7,867 nucleotides of DNA from Lachnospiraceae bacterium (GTDB lineage: Bacteria > Bacillota > Clostridia > Lachnospirales > Lachnospiraceae), in NCBI GenBank assembly GCA_003488445.1, contig DNLO01000141.1, forward strand, positions 1-7,867, in the 5' to 3' direction. The notes below the pieces were generated by a model. It saw nothing but the letters and a program-made list of their open reading frames with translations, did no database searches and was not told the DNA's origin. Positions 1-6,953 of this stretch are shown here, piece by piece (position 1 is the first letter of the stretch; every line of letters begins with the position of its first letter). Both the position numbers and the translations under genes were made by a program.

Positions 1-485
1 GAGCTCAGAGAATCAGAGAAGAACTCCTCCTCCGAATGCGGTATCACATACTCCGGATGAGTGAACTCCACATAGTAGCATGTCACAAACAGGCAGATCT
101 CCGAGATGAGCAGTACCACCCTCATCTTTCCGTTGATGATCATTCCTACATAGAGGATGGCGAAGATAAACCATATCGGAGTGCCTCCGTGTATGCCTCC
201 GCTGGTGAAGAATACTATGGGGAAAAGGATATATACCAGGATAACGGCCACAAAATTCGCTACCTCTCTGACCTTTTTCATTTTCGCACCAAAATAGCTC
301 ACTGCACTCATGAAAAAGAAAGCAACTATCAGAGATATGGTGCTGGCGGCGTTCTCTCCGGTGGCTGCTCCCACGACCGTTGCCATCACCATGCCGAAAA
401 GAGCAATAATAGTAAGCAGGATAAAAAGCCTGTCCTGGATATTTACACTGCTGTCATACAGATAATCCTTTATCCTGCGTATCAT
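1..485 (-). CDS. N-terminal part of a membrane sensor protein (probable signalling kinase or GGDEF-type protein), cut by the window edge
   Basis: The reading frame starts with MIRRIKDYLYDSS and stays open for 161 codons to the window edge, so the output domain is not visible. A short cytosolic start is followed by about five hydrophobic segments, near residues 19-40, 48-65, 74-93, 103-117 and 121-137. A conserved-looking loop reads FTSGGIHGGTPIW (residues 93-105). This architecture is familiar to me from Lachnospiraceae sensor proteins that carry histidine kinase or GGDEF output domains, but which one applies here cannot be told. The ATG at 485 is chosen because GGAGG lies at 499-495, nine bases upstream; the ATG at 490 hits a stop after two codons. 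Only one base separates it from the stop of the upstream kinase gene, so the two are almost certainly co-transcribed and translationally coupled. It probably belongs to the same signalling pathway (inference). Confidence 0.75.
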   Translation of the reverse strand, partial: MIRRIKDYLYDSSVNIQDRLFILLTIIALFGMVMATVVGAATGENAASTISLIVAFFFMSAVSYFGAKMKKVREVANFVAVILVYILFPIVFFTSGGIHGGTPIWFIFAILYVGMIINGKMRVVLLISEICLFVTCYYVEFTHPEYVIPHSEEEFFSDSLS

Positions 486-486
486 G

Positions 487-2937
487 TCATGTGGCCTCCG
501 CCGCCAGAATGGCATCTACATCATATATCCTCTGCAGCGCCTCCGCTGTCTTCTGATACTCGGGCAGGAACTTGGGGAACATGTCCTTCACATATACTAT
601 ATCCATCTCCTGAGCCGCCTCCTCGATGTTCCTGGCTGTCTTCGCGAGCTCATCGGCACCGATCATCCTGGACGAGCTCTTGATGGAGTGGATCCGTACC
701 AGGAAGTTCTCCCAGTCCTCCGTATCGTAGTATTTCTGCAGCTCCCGCACCTTCGTCTCGGAGTCGTTCGCATACTCCGCCAGCACGGAAACGTAGAGCT
801 TCCTGTCATTCATACAGAACTCCAGACCCTTGCCCGGCACGATCCCCGCCCTGGAAAGAAGAGTGAAATCATCCTCTTTATCATCCGGCCTTTCGAGCAC
901 GACGACCTTCTTCGGCTTTGCTTCTCCGTAGGTTATCATTGACTCCGGAAGTATGGTACGCAGCACTCTCTCCAGCTCCATGATATCCACAGGCTTGCTC
1001 ACGAATCCATCGAAGCCCTCTGCCATGAACATCTCCCTTGCAGAGCTTACGGCATTGGCCGTCAGTGCCACCATCAGCAGCTTCCTTCCCGACAGTCTGC
1101 TCTTTATCTGTCTGGCAGCCTCCACACCGTCCATCTCCGGCATCATATGATCCATAAAGACTATGTCAAAGCTCGTCTTCTCGCACAGCTCTACGGCCTC
1201 TCTGCCGGATCCCGCCGTGGTCACCTCCATGCCGTAGCTGTCCAGGATGCTCTTTGCCACCATCAGGTTCATGGGCTCGTCATCCACCACAAGAGCACGT
1301 ATACCCTCACACCTCATCTTTTCTCTGTGCCCGGTATCGCTCTCAGTGTCATTGAGAGCACTCACCAGCGGGAAGCCATAGAAAGGCTTTCTGATAAGAC
1401 TTGCCCTCGAGCCCGCCATCGGCCTGAAGCTGTCCTCGCACACTATGACCACCTTCATGCTGTCGGAGAGAGAATCGATATACTCAGGATCCTCCATATA
1501 CTCATTCTCTCCTATGAAGAGATGGGACAGCTCCACGTTCCCGTTCAGCACCTTCAGATTCTCTATACTGTCCACCCTTCTGAGGGTCATCCTCACACCC
1601 TTTACGATATTGCGTATCATCTTGTCATAGAACTCTCTGACATTAGGATCCTGATATCGCTCAAATCTCAGGAATGCGCCTACGTTGAATTCATCCTTGC
1701 TCCTCACCGACATGCAAGGCTCCTCATTCACGACGGTCTGTGGTATGCATATGTGAACGGTGGTCCCTGCGTCCGGCTTGCTGTCCACTGTCAGGAATCC
1801 GCTAAGCGCCTCGGCGAATCCAAGAGCAATAGGCATGCCAAGCCCCAGTCCGCCGCTCATCCTCGTCCTGCCGGAGTCACTTTGGTAGAAGCGCTCGAAG
1901 ACTCTCTCCAGCTCCTCAGGAGTCATACCCACGCCGGTATCCGTCACATCCACACACAGGTTGATGCCGTACTCCTGGACGGTAGATGTGATCCCGACAT
2001 ATACCCCGCCCTCTTTTGTGTATTTCAGACCGTTCAGTATGACATGCCACAGTATCCTTTTGAGCTTCAGTGTATCTGTCCTGAGCACTGCCGGAAGAGT
2101 CGGGTCTATATCTATCACCAGCTCCAGATCCGGGGATTTGTAGGGCTTCAGTTCAATGAGCAGATCGTTCATCAGGGATGCGAGTCTGTAATCCTCCATG
2201 ATGACCGATATGGAATCTCTTTCCGTCTCGGAGTAATCCAGTATATCGCTGATCTGCTCGGCTATGCGTCTGCCGGCCTCGGATACCGAGCGCAGATCCT
2301 CTGCGATCTCTTCATCCTTTTCCTTATCGATGCATACCCCTGTCAGCCCTATCACCGCATTTATGGGTGTCCTTATCTCATGAGATACATTTGCAAGAAA
2401 GTCATCGGCGCTCTTGTTGTCCAGCTCGAGCCTCGCGATCCGTTCCCGGTAGATCTCGGATGACTTCTCCGAAGACTTCAGCATCCCTGATGCTATCGCG
2501 CCCTCCGCCACTATCAGAGTGACATGCCATATCACCCTCCCTGCCTCGGAAGGATCCGATATGCGCATCACCATCCCCAGCGAACCTGTCACGATGCAGG
2601 CCCATATCAGTCTTTTTTCTTTTGTCATTGAGATCACTATCACAAGAAGCATCACCACCGGTGTGCCGTTGTACAGAATGTCAGTGTTGGTGTTGTAATA
2701 AAACAGATAGACTATGAGAACGATACTGTATGCGTACAGACGTATCCTGCTCTGGGGCATGGCGGTGATATGCATCACAAGACAGGAGACAGCTAAGGCA
2801 ATTATGATGGGTATCACCCACCTCTCCCATCCGCCTCTCAGGTTGAGGACCACGAGCACAACAGAAAAGACCGCAATCGCAGTCACTAGCGACACATGTG
2901 CCACTGTTCTTGTTTCATCTCTTTTGATCTCGTTCAT
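487..2937 (-). CDS. Hybrid sensor histidine kinase (6 TM - HisKA - HATPase_c - degenerate REC - REC - HPt)
   Basis: A membrane-bound tripartite kinase of the BarA-like layout, expected to autophosphorylate and pass phosphate through His-Asp-His steps. Residues are numbered from the upstream ATG at 2970; subtract 11 for the start chosen here. Six hydrophobic segments span about 24-163, followed by a short helical linker. The HisKA H-box FLANVSHEIRTP carries phospho-acceptor His197. The ATPase shows N313 (HVILNGLKYT), DTGVGM at 344-349 and GGLGLGM at 373-379. Residues ~430-545 resemble a receiver that keeps a RKPF end but has no clear acceptor Asp. The receiver at ~557-675 has Asp563/564, acceptor Asp607 (FMDHMMPEMDG), Thr637 and Lys659. 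The C-terminal HPt has His761 in IHSIKSSSRMIGA. The start at 2937 is preferred because GGAG sits six bases upstream; the ATG at 2970 has no such site and lies about five bases from the predicted transcription start. The ligand and the final response regulator are unknown. Confidence 0.93.
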   Translation of the reverse strand: MNEIKRDETRTVAHVSLVTAIAVFSVVLVVLNLRGGWERWVIPIIIALAVSCLVMHITAMPQSRIRLYAYSIVLIVYLFYYNTNTDILYNGTPVVMLLVIVISMTKEKRLIWACIVTGSLGMVMRISDPSEAGRVIWHVTLIVAEGAIASGMLKSSEKSSEIYRERIARLELDNKSADDFLANVSHEIRTPINAVIGLTGVCIDKEKDEEIAEDLRSVSEAGRRIAEQISDILDYSETERDSISVIMEDYRLASLMNDLLIELKPYKSPDLELVIDIDPTLPAVLRTDTLKLKRILWHVILNGLKYTKEGGVYVGITSTVQEYGINLCVDVTDTGVGMTPEELERVFERFYQSDSGRTRMSGGLGLGMPIALGFAEALSGFLTVDSKPDAGTTVHICIPQTVVNEEPCMSVRSKDEFNVGAFLRFERYQDPNVREFYDKMIRNIVKGVRMTLRRVDSIENLKVLNGNVELSHLFIGENEYMEDPEYIDSLSDSMKVVIVCEDSFRPMAGSRASLIRKPFYGFPLVSALNDTESDTGHREKMRCEGIRALVVDDEPMNLMVAKSILDSYGMEVTTAGSGREAVELCEKTSFDIVFMDHMMPEMDGVEAARQIKSRLSGRKLLMVALTANAVSSAREMFMAEGFDGFVSKPVDIMELERVLRTILPESMITYGEAKPKKVVVLERPDDKEDDFTLLSRAGIVPGKGLEFCMNDRKLYVSVLAEYANDSETKVRELQKYYDTEDWENFLVRIHSIKSSSRMIGADELAKTARNIEEAAQEMDIVYVKDMFPKFLPEYQKTAEALQRIYDVDAILAAEAT
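495..499 (-). promoter_or_regulatory. Shine-Dalgarno site for the downstream sensor gene
   Basis: GGAGG read on the minus strand lies nine bases before the ATG at 485. It sits inside the last codons of the hybrid kinase gene (the AAEAT end). It decides the start of the next gene: the alternative ATG at 490 is only four bases away and opens a frame that ends after two codons. Confidence 0.6.
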
Positions 2938-2943
2938 CTGATG

Positions 2944-2947
2944 CTCC
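2944..2947 (-). promoter_or_regulatory. Shine-Dalgarno site that decides the kinase start
   Basis: GGAG is followed by CATCAG and then ATG at 2937. The in-frame ATG eleven codons upstream (2970) is preceded by an A/T-rich stretch without any purine-rich site, so the shorter protein (816 residues) is the better model. Confidence 0.55.
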
Positions 2948-2981
2948 GGCAGGCTGCCTCTTTTACGCATATACAGTAAAA

Positions 2982-2990
2982 ATTATAGCA
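2982..2990 (-). promoter_or_regulatory. Extended -10 promoter element of the kinase operon
   Basis: The minus strand reads TGCTATAAT, a perfect TATAAT hexamer with the extended-10 TGn motif. Transcription would start near 2976-2974, leaving a leader of roughly 38 bases before the ATG at 2937. No good -35 hexamer is visible. The best candidate at 16-base spacing is TGCACC (about 3009-3004), which matches the consensus at only three positions and lies inside the terminator hairpin of the gene upstream. Extended -10 promoters can work with a weak -35, which fits. Confidence 0.55.
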
Positions 2991-3023
2991 TAATAAAAGC
3001 ACCGGTGCATCCCGCACCGGTGC
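2990..3023 (-). terminator. Rho-independent terminator after the transporter fusion gene
   Basis: Two perfect copies of the ten-base sequence GCACCGGTGC (2999-3008 and 3014-3023) are separated by five bases, giving a GC-rich ten-pair stem. On the minus strand the stem is followed directly by TTTTATTAT. It starts 15 bases after the stop codon of the fusion gene. The orientation of the T tract shows that it ends transcription from the adaptor/transporter operon. Confidence 0.9.
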
Positions 3024-3038
3024 CCGTTGAGCTAACGT

Positions 3039-6000
3039 TCAGTCCTTATCCTTCTTTTTCTCTTCAGTTTTGTCCTCCGGCTTATCCTCTTCTTTTTCCT
3101 GTTTCCTGAGCGACTCTTCAGCCTGCTTCAGCTCCTCGGGTGTACCGAATGAGAGGAAAGTATCGGTATCGAATACGCGTACCCTGAGTCCGGCCTGTAT
3201 CATCTGGTTGTAGATGCCGCTCATATAGTACTCGTCATACGGACAGTTCTCCATGTACTTCTCAGCCGCCCTGATAAACATGGCAGCGTTGATAAATCCG
3301 TATGCACCCGTGATGGCCCTGTCGCTGATGACCTCCTTCTCTGCGGTCTTCTCAGCCACCTCTACGGTATTACCGCCGGCATCGATCCACTCACCCGTCT
3401 CCACATAGCTGTAGCAGTCCTTGTCGGATCTGAATGTGAGCAGCGTGCCTGCCGCGTCATAGTCATCTGTCCTGTAATATTCATACATATCCTCTGATGT
3501 GAACATCAGATCGCAGTCAGTGAAAATGACAGGATACTCGTTGTGTATGGCCTTTGCTCCCTCTACGGCCGTCATCACTGCACCGGGCAGCACCTCAGGC
3601 AGCTGCACTATCTTTGCATCCGGATAGTAGCTGCGTATCTTCTTGTCTATCTCGTACTTCTCCACATGCTCTTTGAGCACTACGAAGATGATCCTCTCGT
3701 ACTTTACATGCCCCACCAGCGAGTCTGCAGCCCTCTTGAAGAAAGGCTCTCCTGCTATATCTATGAGAGGCTTCGGGCAGCCGTATTCCTTGCCCATGAA
3801 CCTCGTGCCTGCACCCGCCATAGGGAACACAAGATTGACCCTTGCATCCGCTCTCTGCTTTTCCCTGAGCATTATCTCCTGCTCCACGACCTTCTGCTCC
3901 AGCTTGTGCTTCCTTCTCTCGCGTCTCTCGGCACTGCGTACTCTCACTCTGTCGAGTATCAGATAGAAGGTGGGCAGCAGCACCAGCGTCAGTATTGTGG
4001 AAGCAGTAAGTCCTCCCACTATGACGGCAGCCATGCCCTGCATGGTCTTTGCGTCCTTCGCCCATCCCAGCGCCACAGGCACCATGGCTATGACAGTCGT
4101 CAGCGTAGTCATGAGGATGGGGCGCAGACGTCCGCTTCCCGCATCGACCAGAGCCTCTGTCGTCTCCATGCCGGCAGCCTGATTCTGCATCGCCATATCT
4201 ATCAGTATGATACCGTTGTTGACCACTATACCTGCCAGCATCAGTACACCCATCGACGAGACCATATCCACCTTGATGCCCATGATGAGCATGAAGAGTA
4301 TGGAGCCTATGCCTGCGAAAGGCACGCACATCATGACGAGCAGTGATACTATCACCGACTCGAACTGCACTGCCATGACGAAGAAGACCAGGAAGATACC
4401 TATCAGGATGGCTACACCTATCGAGGTGAGCTCCTCTCTCTCCATCCTCTCTTCCATGTTCTCCTGATAAGTCAGGTTCTCATCCGCCTCAATGAACTCA
4501 TCGACTTTCTTATCAAGTATCTCCGTCACTTCATCCTTGACGTCCGAAGTCATCGTGACCTTGATCTTATCCACGAATCTTCCGTCCTGACGGCTCACCG
4601 ACATGGGTGCCGACTCGAAGGTGATAGTCGCCATCTCCGTCAGCGGCACGCTCACACCCTTGGAGTTCACGAAGCTCATGTTCTCCACATCGCCCACTGT
4701 ATCGTAGTATCCTTCGGGATACTTCACCCTGACCTCATATTTCTTGTTGTCTATAGTGACATCGGTCGCCTTGGCTCCGGACATATTGTTGTAGACGAGT
4801 CCGGCGAGCTCCTTTGAAGAGAAGCCCTTGGCAGATGCGAGCACCGGATCTATCTGTACATTCGCCCTGGCACCGGAGTCCTTGAAGGAGGAAGTCGCAT
4901 ACAGTACTCCGTCGGTCTCCTCCATCATCTTGGTGATCTTCGAAGAAGCCTCCTTCAGATAATCTATATCATTGGCCGTGATATCGTATTCCTTCTCCGA
5001 GCCGCTGGAAGACATACCCGAAGTGGAGTCGGTAGTCACCTTTACCTCACATATCGGTGAGATATCCTTCAGTGCTAAATTCCATTCGTCGACTATCTCC
5101 TGTGTCGGGGTATCGAGCTCTCTTATCTTGTGAGCGACCACCGTTGCTCTCGCTCCCGATCTCTGCACGTCCGAATTGTAGTTCTTGACCACACCGCTCT
5201 GAGCGACGAAAGCCTCTATCTGCTTCACCGTATCATCCATGGCATCTATATCCAGATTGGGTCTGAAGGCTATCGATATATCGATGATACCCTCATCCTG
5301 CTCCGGATAGAGAGCAGTCTTAAGGAAGGTGGAAAGGAACACGGTGACCACAAGCAGTATGACAGATGCAAGGAGAACGCTCTTCTTCCACTTGAGAGCA
5401 ACCCTCAATACTCTCCTGTACTTTTTCGATATCTTCTTCAGTATGCGGTTGGTGATGATGTCCCTGTGCTCCACAGGCTTGTAGGTCGCGAAGCATATGG
5501 GTATCAGGAAGATTGCCGAGATCAGCGAAGCCATCAGTGAGAAGATGATGGTGGCAGCCAGAGGCTTGAACATCTGTGCCATCAGTCCCTTCATCATGGC
5601 AAGCGGCAGATAGACGACCAGAGTCGTGATGGTGGAGCCAATGACGGCATTCACCACTACGCACGTCCCCTCATACGCCGCATCCCGAAACGACAGTCCT
5701 GATTGGTGCTTCCTGAAGCACATCTCTATGACGACCACGGCATTGTCCGTCATCATACCTATCGCAATGATGAGAGCCGCCATGGTGACGACATTCAGAG
5801 AGAATCCGGCAGCCTGCATCAGTATGATGGCCGCCATTATGGATATGGGCATCGTGCTTCCCACTATGAGCGATCCCTTTATATCGCCGAAGAAGATGAA
5901 GATGATGAACATGGCAAGGAGAACGGCCTCCACCATGGTCTTTGCCACACCCTTCAGTGTTGCTATGATCTCGTCCGCTGCATCCTCTTCTATCTCTATG

Positions 6001-6941
6001 TTCAGATCCGGATACTTTTCCTTCAGTCTCTCGAGCTCCGGCTTCACCTGTCTTGAAAGCGTCACCGGTGACGAAGCCTGCTTTCTCTTAAGCCCTACGC
6101 TCACGTTCTCCATTCCCATGTATCTCGAGGTAGAGGTCTTGTCAGAGACAGCGTAGGTCACCTTGGCCACATCGCTCAGATATATGGTCTGTCCCTTGGA
6201 TGTGGTGATGGGCACCTTCTCGAGCTTGGGTATGGTATCGTATTTCACCTCTGCAGAGAGGTTCATCGCCTGGTCACCGTAGGACGCCGTACCTGCAGGC
6301 ATTGAGAAGTTCGCTGCCCCTATGGCATTTGCTATCCCTGTGAGGCTCAGTCCGTACTGGTCCAGATACTCGGGTATGACCTGTATCCTTATGTACTTCT
6401 CATCTCCTCCGCTTACGCTTACACGGGCCAGAGCACTGATCTTCTTCAGCTCCGGCTCGATATTGTTGTTCACTTCACCCAGGACATCTACCGTATCGGA
6501 CTTGCCTGTCACGGAAAGCGTGATGTCGTCCATGGCCTCGATATCCATCTCATATATGGTGTAATTTCTCGCATCCTGGGGCAGTTCCGATTTGACTGCG
6601 TCTATCGCCTGTCTCAGGTCGTTATATGCCTTGTCCATGTTCTGACCGAAGTCATACTCAATAAGTACCTGCGACATTCCTTCGCTGGACTCGCACTGTA
6701 TGGTCTTTACACCGCTTAAGGATTGTCCTGCGTTGCTTATCTTGTCCGATACCAGCTCATCCACTTCCTCCGGACCTGCTCCGGGATAAGGAGTGATGAC
6801 CACCATCATCGGCATAGCCATATCCGGCGTCAGCTTCAGAGTGATCTTCGACATAGCCGTGATAAAGAACACCACCAGAGCGATGATGCACATCAGGACT
6901 GTGACCGGTCTGTTAAGTATTCCCTTTATCAGTCCTCTCAT
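3039..6941 (-). CDS. RND-family efflux transporter permease fused to a C-terminal sugar-phosphate nucleotidyltransferase domain
   Basis: Residues 1-~1000 form a full-length RND permease: TM1 (~13-31), an extracytoplasmic loop to ~330, TM2-6 (~333-486), TM7 (~520-540), a second large loop to ~838, and TM8-12 (~839-996). The TM4 proton-relay motif reads GMMTDNAVVVIEM, keeping Asp399 but with Asn400 for the second Asp of AcrB. In TM10 GIVVNNGIILID has Asn908 where AcrB has Lys940; such VDN/VNN variants are common outside the AcrB branch. A very basic helical linker (~997-1035) follows. Residues ~1036-1272 are a nucleotidyltransferase: MAGAGTRF (1041-1048), CPKPLID with Lys1057, TDCD with Asp1142/1144, EK at 1197-1198, TGAYGF (1211-1216), DEYYMSGIYN and FGTPEEL (1265-1271). 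A charged tail rich in Glu, Lys and Asp ends the protein. The enzyme half would lie in the cytosol, since RND C-termini are cytosolic. Its ATG overlaps the adaptor stop (ATGA) and AGGAG lies seven bases upstream. Transport substrate and sugar are unknown; family assignments are confident. Confidence 0.94.
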   Translation of the reverse strand: MRGLIKGILNRPVTVLMCIIALVVFFITAMSKITLKLTPDMAMPMMVVITPYPGAGPEEVDELVSDKISNAGQSLSGVKTIQCESSEGMSQVLIEYDFGQNMDKAYNDLRQAIDAVKSELPQDARNYTIYEMDIEAMDDITLSVTGKSDTVDVLGEVNNNIEPELKKISALARVSVSGGDEKYIRIQVIPEYLDQYGLSLTGIANAIGAANFSMPAGTASYGDQAMNLSAEVKYDTIPKLEKVPITTSKGQTIYLSDVAKVTYAVSDKTSTSRYMGMENVSVGLKRKQASSPVTLSRQVKPELERLKEKYPDLNIEIEEDAADEIIATLKGVAKTMVEAVLLAMFIIFIFFGDIKGSLIVGSTMPISIMAAIILMQAAGFSLNVVTMAALIIAIGMMTDNAVVVIEMCFRKHQSGLSFRDAAYEGTCVVVNAVIGSTITTLVVYLPLAMMKGLMAQMFKPLAATIIFSLMASLISAIFLIPICFATYKPVEHRDIITNRILKKISKKYRRVLRVALKWKKSVLLASVILLVVTVFLSTFLKTALYPEQDEGIIDISIAFRPNLDIDAMDDTVKQIEAFVAQSGVVKNYNSDVQRSGARATVVAHKIRELDTPTQEIVDEWNLALKDISPICEVKVTTDSTSGMSSSGSEKEYDITANDIDYLKEASSKITKMMEETDGVLYATSSFKDSGARANVQIDPVLASAKGFSSKELAGLVYNNMSGAKATDVTIDNKKYEVRVKYPEGYYDTVGDVENMSFVNSKGVSVPLTEMATITFESAPMSVSRQDGRFVDKIKVTMTSDVKDEVTEILDKKVDEFIEADENLTYQENMEERMEREELTSIGVAILIGIFLVFFVMAVQFESVIVSLLVMMCVPFAGIGSILFMLIMGIKVDMVSSMGVLMLAGIVVNNGIILIDMAMQNQAAGMETTEALVDAGSGRLRPILMTTLTTVIAMVPVALGWAKDAKTMQGMAAVIVGGLTASTILTLVLLPTFYLILDRVRVRSAERRERRKHKLEQKVVEQEIMLREKQRADARVNLVFPMAGAGTRFMGKEYGCPKPLIDIAGEPFFKRAADSLVGHVKYERIIFVVLKEHVEKYEIDKKIRSYYPDAKIVQLPEVLPGAVMTAVEGAKAIHNEYPVIFTDCDLMFTSEDMYEYYRTDDYDAAGTLLTFRSDKDCYSYVETGEWIDAGGNTVEVAEKTAEKEVISDRAITGAYGFINAAMFIRAAEKYMENCPYDEYYMSGIYNQMIQAGLRVRVFDTDTFLSFGTPEELKQAEESLRKQEKEEDKPEDKTEEKKKDKD
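3870..3885 (-). promoter_or_regulatory. Candidate internal translation start for a free nucleotidyltransferase
   Basis: Within the linker the minus strand reads GGAGCAGGAGATA followed by an in-frame ATG at 3872 (Met1024). One GGAG lies nine bases and a second three bases before this ATG. Initiation here would give a 277-residue protein beginning MLREKQRADARVN, containing the whole nucleotidyltransferase domain and lacking any membrane segment. The codons also make normal linker sequence (VEQEIM), so the site may be fortuitous. Confidence 0.3.
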
Positions 6942-6953
6942 TCGATATCTCCT
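6938..6953 (-). promoter_or_regulatory. ATGA stop/start overlap with Shine-Dalgarno site (translational coupling)
   Basis: The adaptor ends in TGA (6940-6938) and the permease begins with ATG (6941-6939), sharing ATGA. AGGAG at 6953-6949 lies seven bases before the ATG, inside the adaptor tail codons. This fixes the permease start and implies coupled, roughly matched synthesis of adaptor and pump. Confidence 0.75.

Noticed and set aside
36..683. Plus-strand open frame of 215 codons
   Set aside because: It is antisense to the second sensor gene and the kinase end, and its translation (many His, Tyr, Pro) shows no domain. The minus-strand frame has clear membrane helices and a ribosome site.
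1147..2463. Long plus-strand open frame of 438 codons opposite the kinase
   Set aside because: It lies wholly antisense to clear kinase and receiver domains, has no recognisable motif, and is rich in His, Leu and Tyr as expected for a mirror frame of this coding sequence.
2999..3023. Paired palindrome GCACCGGTGC as a repressor operator
   Set aside because: Each half is itself palindromic, which suggests an operator, but stem length, position after a stop codon and the following T tract fit an intrinsic terminator better.
3873..3885. 13-base identity with 6946-6958 as a functional repeat
   Set aside because: A single purine-rich 13-base match in a window of this size is near what chance allows, and both copies encode ordinary residues. 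It is kept only as support for the internal-start idea.
3543..4346. Plus-strand open frame of 267 codons opposite the permease/nucleotidyltransferase junction
   Set aside because: Composition rich in His, Arg, Tyr and Cys, with no domain, and fully antisense to conserved RND and enzyme motifs. I treat it as a shadow.
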